DNA from: Butyrivibrio sp. NC2007 | Lineage (GTDB): Bacteria; Bacillota; Clostridia; Lachnospirales; Lachnospiraceae | DNA length: 64,000 nt | Assembly (NCBI RefSeq): GCF_000421405.1 | Contig: NZ_ATWY01000012.1 | Coordinates: forward strand, 1 to 64,000 | Direction: 5' to 3' | Part shown: one piece after another, positions 17,032-25,126 of the stretch | Position numbering within the stretch: the stretch's first letter is position 1 | Layout of the letters: every line of letters begins with the position of its first letter | The notes under the pieces: model-generated | Told to the model about the DNA's origin: nothing | What the model saw: the letters and a program-made list of their open reading frames with translations, nothing else | Database searches by the model: none | Translations under genes and position numbers: made by a program

Positions 17032-18420
17032 ATGAAAAAGACGGTATGTGAATTGTTTGCTGGTGTAGGTGGCTTTAGATGTGGATTAAACTCCATTTCA
17101 ACGATAGAAGATGCCTCAAAGCCAGAAAAGTGGGAAACTGTATGGTTTAGTCAGTGGGAACCAGCAGATAAGAAGACACAGTGGGCACATGATTGCTATG
17201 TAAATAGATTTGGAACATGTTTGGATCTTGACGGGAAGGATACAACAAACGAGGATATAAATGCAGTGGAAAAGGCAAAGATTCCAGAGCATACACTCCT
17301 TGTTGGAGGTTTTCCTTGTCAGGATTATTCAGTTGCCTCAACATTGGCTACATCTAAAGGCCTAGAAGGAAAGAAGGGAATTCTTTGGTGGGATATAAGA
17401 GATATTCTTGAAGCTAAGAATGCTCCGTTTGTTCTTCTTGAGAATGTGGATCGTTTGATTAAGAGCCCAGCAAGCCAGAGGGGAAGAGACTTTGGAATCA
17501 TTTTAGCATGCTTCAGAGATCTTGGATATACAGTTGAGTGGCGTGTCATAAATGCCGCTGAGTATGGATATCAGCAGCGAAGACGCCGTACTTTTATATT
17601 TGCGTACAGAAATGATACAAAGTATGCCAAGAAAGTGCTTGAGGAAGCGAATTATATCTCTATGCATGGCGATGAGATGCATAGACATAGTGTGGCAAAG
17701 ATAATTCTTTCAAATGGCTTTTTTGCGACCAGCTTTCCGGTAGATCCACTTGACGCAAAATACGTTAAGATAGGAGAACTGCCTAAGGGTATTGGAGAAT
17801 TATCTGAATCCTTCAGCTTTACATTTGAAAACTCCGGAGTGATGCTGGATGGAAAGATTTATACAGCTAAAACTGTGCCATCTTACGACGGAAAGCAGAT
17901 TACTCTTGGGGACATCATGGAGACTGGGGATGTGGACAAACAGTTCTTTATCCCTAGAGAAAAACTGTATTATACAAGCCCTGATGTAACTCATAGTGAT
18001 GAAACTAAGCAGAAGCTCACTAAAGAAGAACGTCAGACCTGGCAATATCTCAAGGGAGCAAAGAAAATATGCAGAACTGCTGCTAATGGACATGAGTATG
18101 TTTTCTCCGAAGGCCCTATTTCCCTTGTCGATGAGTATGATAAACCGGCGAGAACTATGCTCACTAGTGAAGGATCTTTTAGCAGGACCACTCACATTGT
18201 AAGAGATAAGCAAACAGGAGATATACGTCTTCTTACACCCGTTGAAATGGAGAGAATACAGGGATTTCCGTCTGATTGGACCAAAGAATGTCTCGTAAAC
18301 GGAGAGACAGTTGAGATGCCTGTAAATAAGCGTAAGTTCATGATGGGAAATGCCCTGGTTGTTAATCTGATCAAGCAGATGGAACCAGTGCTTTCAGAAA
18401 TAGTAGAGTCGGAAGGTTAA
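17032..18420 (+). CDS. DNA (cytosine-5) methyltransferase of the Sau3AI-like system
   Basis: 462 residues; ATG at 17032 with GGAG upstream. C5-methyltransferase motifs appear in order: motif I ELFAGVGGFRCGL at the N-terminus, motif IV GGFPCQDYSVAS with catalytic Cys near residue 97, motif VI LLENVDRL, motif VIII YGYQQRRRRTF, and at the C-terminus motif IX/X elements (RLLTPVEMERIQGFPSDW, MMGNALVVNLI). It transfers methyl from S-adenosylmethionine to cytosine, predicted in GATC because the neighbouring nuclease is Sau3AI-like. Two promoters lie between it and the nuclease gene and a terminator follows. Confidence 0.93.
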   Translation: MKKTVCELFAGVGGFRCGLNSISTIEDASKPEKWETVWFSQWEPADKKTQWAHDCYVNRFGTCLDLDGKDTTNEDINAVEKAKIPEHTLLVGGFPCQDYSVASTLATSKGLEGKKGILWWDIRDILEAKNAPFVLLENVDRLIKSPASQRGRDFGIILACFRDLGYTVEWRVINAAEYGYQQRRRRTFIFAYRNDTKYAKKVLEEANYISMHGDEMHRHSVAKIILSNGFFATSFPVDPLDAKYVKIGELPKGIGELSESFSFTFENSGVMLDGKIYTAKTVPSYDGKQITLGDIMETGDVDKQFFIPREKLYYTSPDVTHSDETKQKLTKEERQTWQYLKGAKKICRTAANGHEYVFSEGPISLVDEYDKPARTMLTSEGSFSRTTHIVRDKQTGDIRLLTPVEMERIQGFPSDWTKECLVNGETVEMPVNKRKFMMGNALVVNLIKQMEPVLSEIVESEG

Positions 18421-18450
18421 TGACTAACTAAGTGAATAAATCTGTTAAAG

Positions 18451-18480
18451 GAGTAAGCAAATTGTGCTTGCTCTTTTTAT
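18451..18480 (+). terminator. Rho-independent terminator after the methyltransferase
   Basis: GAGTAAGC (18451-18458) and GCTTGCTC (18466-18473) form an 8-bp stem with one G-U pair, followed by TTTTTAT. It closes the restriction-modification cluster. Confidence 0.75.
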
Positions 18481-18607
18481 TTATAAAGAATAAAAAATGC
18501 ATTATATTTCGATAATAATTAACAGAATATGGATGATAAGTATTACAATTAAAATGGTGTAATGGAGCTTTTCGCATGTGTTTGATATATGTGTATGAGG
18601 TTTGCCG

Positions 18608-19429
18608 ATGAATAAGAGGATCAGGGTATTTGAAAAAGAAGAAAGTTGTTACGATATTCTTTCTATGCTCATGCGCTCTGATTTAACTAAAGGCACTATT
18701 CATTGCAAAAGCGAGGAGATGAAGGATGCGCTTTGCTCGTATTTTGAACGTGTCGGAGTGCCGATTATTGGTAAAAATATCTTTGACGATTCAGATACGG
18801 GATATTATGTAACCTGTTCGGATAATAAGGAAACAAAAGGAAAGCACATTATCATCAACGATGAAAAAGGCAATATTGAGCATGATGATCTTGAGGTGAT
18901 TACCATCGATGAGATTTCATTATCTTCGGACGCTGAAGAGATAAATATCGATGAAGTACCGATTCATCTACAGAATGAAGAAATAAAAAAGATGTTTGTG
19001 TATGCATTTCAGTGTGCCAAGAGCGAGATTGATATTATGAGTCCTTGGATGTCAAAGCAGGTGGTCATCAAGTTGAAACTGGCTGATCATATGGAGGAGG
19101 CACTTAAGCGGGGAGTGAAGCTGAAGATAATTTATGGTATTGGAACGGAGCATCAGGCTTTTAGTTCAACTAGAAATGTACAATCAGAAGATGTGGCGGA
19201 GTATCTTAGAAAAAGGTTTGAGCAGTATGGATCTTTGTTTTTCATAAGACGTGACAATAGCCATTATAAATTGTGCTTATGCGATGAGCTATACAAATTA
19301 GAGGGTGGGTTTAATTATCTTTCTTTTCCAGCTAATTATGATGATGAGAATACCTGGAAAGAGGGATCTCCATTTGGAAGGGATGTCAATGAGATAAGAC
19401 ATTTAAGAAGTCTATATTTTGGTGAATGA
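18608..19429 (+). CDS. PLD-like (HKD motif) protein
   Basis: 273 residues from the ATG at 18608; a TTG two codons earlier is too close to the AGG at 18598-18600. The C-terminal half looks like a phospholipase-D fold: EIDIMSPWMSKQVV, a basic helix with GVKLKIIYGIG, then HYKLCLCDELYKLEGGFNYL, which carries an H-x-K-x4-D motif and the G-x-N of the active-site loop. Only one HKD copy is present, so a dimer would be needed for a full site. It leads a six-gene operon of helicases and nucleases and could be its DNA nuclease or end-binding component. Confidence 0.7.
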   Translation: MNKRIRVFEKEESCYDILSMLMRSDLTKGTIHCKSEEMKDALCSYFERVGVPIIGKNIFDDSDTGYYVTCSDNKETKGKHIIINDEKGNIEHDDLEVITIDEISLSSDAEEINIDEVPIHLQNEEIKKMFVYAFQCAKSEIDIMSPWMSKQVVIKLKLADHMEEALKRGVKLKIIYGIGTEHQAFSSTRNVQSEDVAEYLRKRFEQYGSLFFIRRDNSHYKLCLCDELYKLEGGFNYLSFPANYDDENTWKEGSPFGRDVNEIRHLRSLYFGE

Positions 19430-19430
19430 T

Positions 19431-21884
19431 ATGGTTGATATCAAATACTCTGCATTGTTTGCAGGTCAAGAGTTGGATTTATCCTATATTGAAAGATTAC
19501 TAAAACAAGGGATAAAAGTCCTATGGTTTGGAAATGAAGAGGATGCAGAGATAATAAATAAAGCTGAATACAAAGACTATTCTGATGCAAATTATCTATG
19601 TGTTTATAAGAACCCTGAGAACATAAGCATTGTTATTTGTGATGGGAAAGTAGGGGATAACAAGGCAGCATTAGATAGTCTGGCTGATAATGATAACTCT
19701 TTTAATCTAGACCAGTATCTTGCTGAACATGCACCCGCTGACAACAATGAAATTGTTGAAGCACCGGCAGGGGCAGGCAAGACGAAGACTATGATAGATA
19801 GGATTTTGTTCCTTATGAGTACTGTAGATGGTCTGACTTTTAGTGATATAGCGATGATGACATTTTCAAATGATGCTACAGACTCCATGAGAAAGGACTT
19901 ATTAGAAGCTCTTAATAAAAAGTATGAATTGACAAGGCAGATACGCTATTTCTCCATGATGGAAAGTATAGCTGATCTATCGAGTAGTACTATACACTCA
20001 TTTTTCAAGAGAATAATGAGTGAAATGGGACCATCATTGGGGTATGGAACAAACATATCTCTTAGAAGTTACTTGAAAGAGAAAAAGGATATTGTAAGAG
20101 AGATCATTAACGAGAAATATGCAAATTCTGAAGGAAATGTTAAAGATTCCTTGGGTATGAGTACATATCAGATCCAAAGACTTGCAACTGATTATTGGGC
20201 GCAGTTGGATAATAAGGGACTTTCTTATGATGAGATAGAAATGCTGGATTGGGGGGAGGCTTACAGTGAAGCTGAGCGGATTCAGAGGACATTACAATAT
20301 ATTTTTAAGCTTGCGGATGAACGCTATGATAAGCTCAAATATCGAAATAATTCATTTTCGATGCAGGATATTCAGCATGAACTCCGCAGAGCAATGGACT
20401 CAGGTGCAGTAAGCCAATTTGTATCCAAGAAATATAGATATGTTTTTGTGGATGAATTTCAAGATAGTGATTCTAATCAGATAAGGATAATCGCGAAATT
20501 ACTAGACTACTATAAGGGGCAATTATTTGTGGTAGGAGATCTGAAGCAAAGTATCTATAGATTCCGTGGAGCTACTGATACTGCATTTTATAAGCTTCGT
20601 AAGAATATGGAGAAAGAAGGGATAGATGAGGCACAGGATGTTGTTTTAAAGAAAAACTATCGTACAGCAAAAAATATTTTAGAGATTATGAATCCAATCT
20701 TTTCTGAGTGGAATCAACAGGGACTTATAGATTATGAAACACAGATCGAACCGACTAGAGATGATATAGATGGAGAATACAAGCAGATTATTGTAGATAA
20801 CGATAGCAGGAGAAGTTTAGTAATCCGTGAATTACAAAGGATAATTCATTTGTTGGAAGAAAAAAGAGAGAATGCAAAGAAAGAGGAGAAAGAATTTAAG
20901 GCTGAGCGGATCATGGTCTTAACAAGGCAAAATGTTGAGCTTGCTAGAGTGAAGGAGTGGTGCGATGAGGCTGGGATAGTTTGTGCTATCCGTGAGCATG
21001 GAAAGTTTTATAAATCTGATGCGGTTCTTGACTTTGTTGCCTTGATAGAGTCATTGCATTATTGTGATGAGCCTATGTACGTGTATAACTATCTCAATAG
21101 TTCGTATTGTAAGTTGCAAAGTGTACCGGACGGCATATGGAATGCAAATGGCGATAAGCGACGCTTATTGACTGTGTTCGAAAAAATAGATGAGTATAAG
21201 ACATGGAAAACGTTTGTGAGTCTTTCAAAGGAGAAACCTATATTTTCCGTTTTGTATCATATTGTTGAGCAGACAAATCCGGTAGTAAATTATGCAATCA
21301 AACAAAAAAGAAAATACCTAGCCCAGGGAATGGCGGAAATTGAAGCTAAACAACAAGCCAAGCTGGATTCGATACAATATGACTGTGATATAAAAAAGCT
21401 GATGTCATTATTGAGGAGCAGCTTTTCTGGAGAACGTGCTACTTTATATGACATATGCGGATTCTTACGTAACAAGATCAGTACCGATAAAAGCACGGAT
21501 CAAGATATTCCGGATATACAGATGGATTTTGCCTTTGTGGAAGGTATGACTGTGCATCGGTCAAAAGGTCTACAGTTTGATAATGTATTTATCCCCTTTA
21601 TGGATTTTCCTTTTGGAGGTCAGGGAAATTCTGAGATACTTATCTCAAATGATAAAAAAATGCTGGGATGGAGATATAAAAAAGGAAAGAACCAGTACAT
21701 AACTAACATTAATTATCGGAACATGGCGGCCGAGGAGTACGATGCTGTCAAAAGAGATGAAACAAGACTTCTTTATGTTGCAATGACAAGAGCAGTAAGT
21801 GGACTGTATTGTTTTGTTACAAGAGGAACGCAGGATGCTGATACATGGTCCAGGCTTCTTCCAGAGGAGAGGGATTCTGATTGA
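19431..21884 (+). CDS. UvrD/AddA-like SF1 helicase without nuclease domain
   Basis: 817 residues from ATG 19431, which follows the PLD-gene stop by one base and has GGTGA upstream. Residues 1-100 are extra. The SF1A core follows: Walker A EAPAGAGKTKT (about 109-119), STIHSFFKRI, Walker B FVDEFQDSD (about 340), GDLKQSIYRFRGA, then TVHRSKGLQFDNVF and the final VAMTRA. It stops about 30 residues after motif VI, so the C-terminal RecB-type nuclease of AddA is absent. The AddB-like protein follows with a 4-bp TTGA overlap and a separate nuclease gene comes third, so the nuclease appears to act in trans. Confidence 0.85.
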   Translation: MVDIKYSALFAGQELDLSYIERLLKQGIKVLWFGNEEDAEIINKAEYKDYSDANYLCVYKNPENISIVICDGKVGDNKAALDSLADNDNSFNLDQYLAEHAPADNNEIVEAPAGAGKTKTMIDRILFLMSTVDGLTFSDIAMMTFSNDATDSMRKDLLEALNKKYELTRQIRYFSMMESIADLSSSTIHSFFKRIMSEMGPSLGYGTNISLRSYLKEKKDIVREIINEKYANSEGNVKDSLGMSTYQIQRLATDYWAQLDNKGLSYDEIEMLDWGEAYSEAERIQRTLQYIFKLADERYDKLKYRNNSFSMQDIQHELRRAMDSGAVSQFVSKKYRYVFVDEFQDSDSNQIRIIAKLLDYYKGQLFVVGDLKQSIYRFRGATDTAFYKLRKNMEKEGIDEAQDVVLKKNYRTAKNILEIMNPIFSEWNQQGLIDYETQIEPTRDDIDGEYKQIIVDNDSRRSLVIRELQRIIHLLEEKRENAKKEEKEFKAERIMVLTRQNVELARVKEWCDEAGIVCAIREHGKFYKSDAVLDFVALIESLHYCDEPMYVYNYLNSSYCKLQSVPDGIWNANGDKRRLLTVFEKIDEYKTWKTFVSLSKEKPIFSVLYHIVEQTNPVVNYAIKQKRKYLAQGMAEIEAKQQAKLDSIQYDCDIKKLMSLLRSSFSGERATLYDICGFLRNKISTDKSTDQDIPDIQMDFAFVEGMTVHRSKGLQFDNVFIPFMDFPFGGQGNSEILISNDKKMLGWRYKKGKNQYITNINYRNMAAEEYDAVKRDETRLLYVAMTRAVSGLYCFVTRGTQDADTWSRLLPEERDSD

Positions 21885-24412
21885 AGTATAAAGTGTATGA
21901 TTTCAAGGACATCAAGTTATTAGACAGGTCTTTAATTGCCGATGAGCTGAGAAATTCAGTTATAGTAACTGCTACAGCAGATTTGGCTAAAGAGTTGTCT
22001 GCTTATTATGCTGATTACAGTGTATTGGATGTTCATCAGATCATTCACGTATTACTTCAGGAATGGGAGAGTACTTCTAGAGATTTTAAGAACTATATTT
22101 CTTTGAGAAATTCACTTGAGGAATATCTTTTTGAATATGGTATTGATGAAGTTCTGGCCACGAGCTTAAGAAGGAATGCATATGACATGTGGAATGCCAT
22201 TAAGCTTCTTATTGAAGCTGATGTCTATCCAGATGACATACCGGATGATATATCAGGGCAGGTAAGATGCTTTAAGGAAATTTGGAAAATAACTGAAAGA
22301 AACAATGATAAAGTAATGAAGCTTAGGACAAAACTAGCTTTTTCTTTGTCGGTAGCAAAGAATGTAAGGGAGATGATGGAGGACATCTGTAAATCCGAAA
22401 AGCTAGTCATGATAGGCTTTTATTTTATCACGCCTATACAGCAACGTCTTTTTGAAGTATTAGATAATGCCGGATATCAGTTAATCTTTTTGAATTGCAG
22501 GAATAAGGATTATCCATATTCTCATGCAATCTGGGAAAAATCATTTCATGAGATATATAGTGATGAAAAGCCACTCGATGTCCAAGAAGGCATGGGGAAG
22601 CAAAACGGATTTGGCGACGCGTTAGAAAATGGCATTCCTTATCGTGAGTGTGTCTTGAAAGCATATGATTCCGAGTTCGAATTCGCGAGATCTCTTAAGG
22701 AGTCGTTGGATAAAGGACATTTGGTGTATTCACCGGCTGCTAAGGAGTGTAATAAGTTACTAACAGAATTATATCCAGAAACAGACAAAGAAAGGCATTT
22801 TCTGTCTTACCCTGTGGGACAGTATATCTATAATCTTCACATGATGTGGGATGATTTTGATAATAAGCTTGTCTTAAAGCTGGAATACGTGAATAAATGC
22901 TTTGCGTCGGGATGGCTCTGTGCTGATGGAAAAAATGGCCGCTCATACACATATAGTTTAAAAAGAGTTGAACCACTTTTTGAAGGATGTAGGTACTTTG
23001 ATAAGTGGAAAGAACGGATAGAAGAAGTGAAGAGAGCTAAAAGTCATGTTAGAGAATATGAGGTTGCGGTTTCGGATAGATATGAAAGAATCCTGTGCAA
23101 TCCGTATGAGATGGTAGGTGCGTATTCAATTAGTGACGCTGAGCTTGATGATATATGCATGTTGTTGTCGCAGCTAATGAGTGACGCTGAGATGCTGTTT
23201 GGCGGTGAAACAAGAACAAATCTTTTTTCTCATTTGCAGAAGATAAAAGATCTTATTCAACTGCGGGCAAATGAGACGGAAATTGAGGAGGATGAAAAGG
23301 AAGTAGCAAGGGAGCTGATTGAGCGTTTAGATACCATTGTAGATGAGGATATGGAGTGTCCGCTTAACAGTATAAAGGAAGCAATTGTCTCTCTTGTGGG
23401 CAACAGGATAGACGAATACCAGGGTTTTGATGACGAAGTTACATATTCAGGTAATCTTGTTAGACCGTTAGCAATGGTAGAATCTTGTGCGTTGGCAGAT
23501 TATGGGCAGCCAATTCATCTTGTGATGGCTGATGAGCTTACTCTTCCTGGTAAGAGAAGAAGTCTGCCATGGCCACTGACTGATAAAGTGATTGAGAGAA
23601 TACGAGATAGTGTATCCGACAGGAAAAATGTTTTAGGCTATATTGAACGGATGATAGATGTTATCTCATTTCGGCCATTGTCATATAGATATTTGTTCTA
23701 TTCATTCATTGGTAATAGGGATTGTATCTCTAATGGTGATTATCATAACAGACCTGAGTTATACATTGAATGGATGAAGAATAATGGAGATAAAAAGACA
23801 GCTGCATCTCCATATGTATATGTGATGGGCGAAATATTGAATGACCATCTTGATAGAAATGCAGATCAATTGTCTGTAGATGTAGAGTATGCTCTTAATA
23901 CCGACAACCAGGAAGAAAACTCTGTAGACGAAAGACAGATTACTTTGCCTGTTGGAGTAGAGATGGAAAGGATGCTCTGCCCGTATAGATTTATATATGG
24001 ATATGTTCTTAATAGTCATCCTGAATACAATGAGGAGTTTCATCTGTACAGCTATTATCAGCAATTGATATCTCTTTTTGGTGATAATAGGTCAGATAAA
24101 GAATTCAAAACTGATAAATACAACATAGCAAAGCAGCTAGAAGAATTATTTCCATTTCTTAATAAAGCCGAAGCTCATCAGGCTGCGGATTATGCAAAGA
24201 AGAAAGCTGCTAAAACGATTTTCAATTATAAAGGACATCAATGTTCTGATAAAGATCTTTCTTTGTACTATCTTGATGATAGATTAAAAGAATATGTTGT
24301 TAGGCTATATGAGGATTCTTTAAGGGGAAGGCGCAGTAATTCTGATTATTCAGGTAAATGTATGTATTGCCCATATAGGCATGTTTGTATAGAACAGTTC
24401 GAGGAAAGATAA
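21881..24412 (+). CDS. AddB-like protein with Fe-S cysteines but no nuclease active site
   Basis: 843 residues, starting at a TTG that overlaps the helicase stop; GAGGAGAGGG lies upstream. The C-terminal region keeps the AddB iron-sulfur staple: C700 in LCPYRFIYGYVL and C827, C830 and C836 in CMYCPYRHVC (C-x2-C-x5-C). Only about 125 residues separate them, and no G-x-x-x-H, D or E-x-K nuclease motif is visible between, so the nuclease core seems lost or shrunk. No Walker A is seen either. It probably acts structurally, like RecC, holding the helicase and the small nuclease encoded next. Confidence 0.75.
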   Translation: MKYKVYDFKDIKLLDRSLIADELRNSVIVTATADLAKELSAYYADYSVLDVHQIIHVLLQEWESTSRDFKNYISLRNSLEEYLFEYGIDEVLATSLRRNAYDMWNAIKLLIEADVYPDDIPDDISGQVRCFKEIWKITERNNDKVMKLRTKLAFSLSVAKNVREMMEDICKSEKLVMIGFYFITPIQQRLFEVLDNAGYQLIFLNCRNKDYPYSHAIWEKSFHEIYSDEKPLDVQEGMGKQNGFGDALENGIPYRECVLKAYDSEFEFARSLKESLDKGHLVYSPAAKECNKLLTELYPETDKERHFLSYPVGQYIYNLHMMWDDFDNKLVLKLEYVNKCFASGWLCADGKNGRSYTYSLKRVEPLFEGCRYFDKWKERIEEVKRAKSHVREYEVAVSDRYERILCNPYEMVGAYSISDAELDDICMLLSQLMSDAEMLFGGETRTNLFSHLQKIKDLIQLRANETEIEEDEKEVARELIERLDTIVDEDMECPLNSIKEAIVSLVGNRIDEYQGFDDEVTYSGNLVRPLAMVESCALADYGQPIHLVMADELTLPGKRRSLPWPLTDKVIERIRDSVSDRKNVLGYIERMIDVISFRPLSYRYLFYSFIGNRDCISNGDYHNRPELYIEWMKNNGDKKTAASPYVYVMGEILNDHLDRNADQLSVDVEYALNTDNQEENSVDERQITLPVGVEMERMLCPYRFIYGYVLNSHPEYNEEFHLYSYYQQLISLFGDNRSDKEFKTDKYNIAKQLEELFPFLNKAEAHQAADYAKKKAAKTIFNYKGHQCSDKDLSLYYLDDRLKEYVVRLYEDSLRGRRSNSDYSGKCMYCPYRHVCIEQFEER

Positions 24413-25093
24413 ATGAATGATGAAAATGTAGTCCAAAAGGCTAGTCGAAGAATTACCGATTATAGAGGTGAGAAAGCACTGGGATTGTTTCTTGATGAAT
24501 TTTTTTATTCTGTCCTTGAGCAGGCAGGAATTATTGATTCGTTTGAACGCGTTTATTCCAAGAATGAGCAAGTAAATGGGAGTGACATCAAGATCCATAT
24601 CAAAAATGGAACTCTTGTTATTGATGAGAAAGCACAGCTGTATTATATCAATCATCCTGTAGATACTTTTGCCCTCGAAGTGGATTATATTAAACCGGAG
24701 ACAGGTAATTGCGTTGATGGATGGTTTATGGATTTACAGAATAAGACAGATAGTTACTTGTTCATATGGATACCAAGAGCAAAGGAGTCGAGGATTGAAA
24801 GAATAGTGTCGCATGACTTTTTGGAGATTGAAGCTTATTTAGTTGGCAAGGATAAGATAAAGGAGTGGCTCGGTAAGATTGGGTTAAGTACTGATAAGAT
24901 TAAAGCCATTGCGGCAGATATGCGGAGTAAAGACGAGGACAGAAGGAAGATAAACGAAGATATCAGATTTAGAAAATCATCTGCTGATAAATATGTGGAA
25001 GCACCTGTGAACATAGTTATTTCCAAAAGAGTTTTGGCGGAACTGACAAGTAATAGATACAAGATTAGTAGAAATGGTTATTCTCTGATTTAG
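24413..25093 (+). CDS. Small PD-(D/E)XK-like nuclease
   Basis: 226 residues; ATG immediately follows the AddB-like stop. Residues GSDIKIHIKN (D58) and LVIDEKAQLYYI (D71, E72, K73) fit the PD-(D/E)XK order D...(D/E)-x-K. The C-terminal part is basic and helical. Its position right after an AddA-like helicase without nuclease and an AddB-like protein without nuclease suggests it supplies the missing cutting activity to that complex. The match is by motif only. Confidence 0.6.
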   Translation: MNDENVVQKASRRITDYRGEKALGLFLDEFFYSVLEQAGIIDSFERVYSKNEQVNGSDIKIHIKNGTLVIDEKAQLYYINHPVDTFALEVDYIKPETGNCVDGWFMDLQNKTDSYLFIWIPRAKESRIERIVSHDFLEIEAYLVGKDKIKEWLGKIGLSTDKIKAIAADMRSKDEDRRKINEDIRFRKSSADKYVEAPVNIVISKRVLAELTSNRYKISRNGYSLI

Positions 25094-25126
25094 AATTAGC
25101 ATTATGTTGAATAAAGGAATATTACT

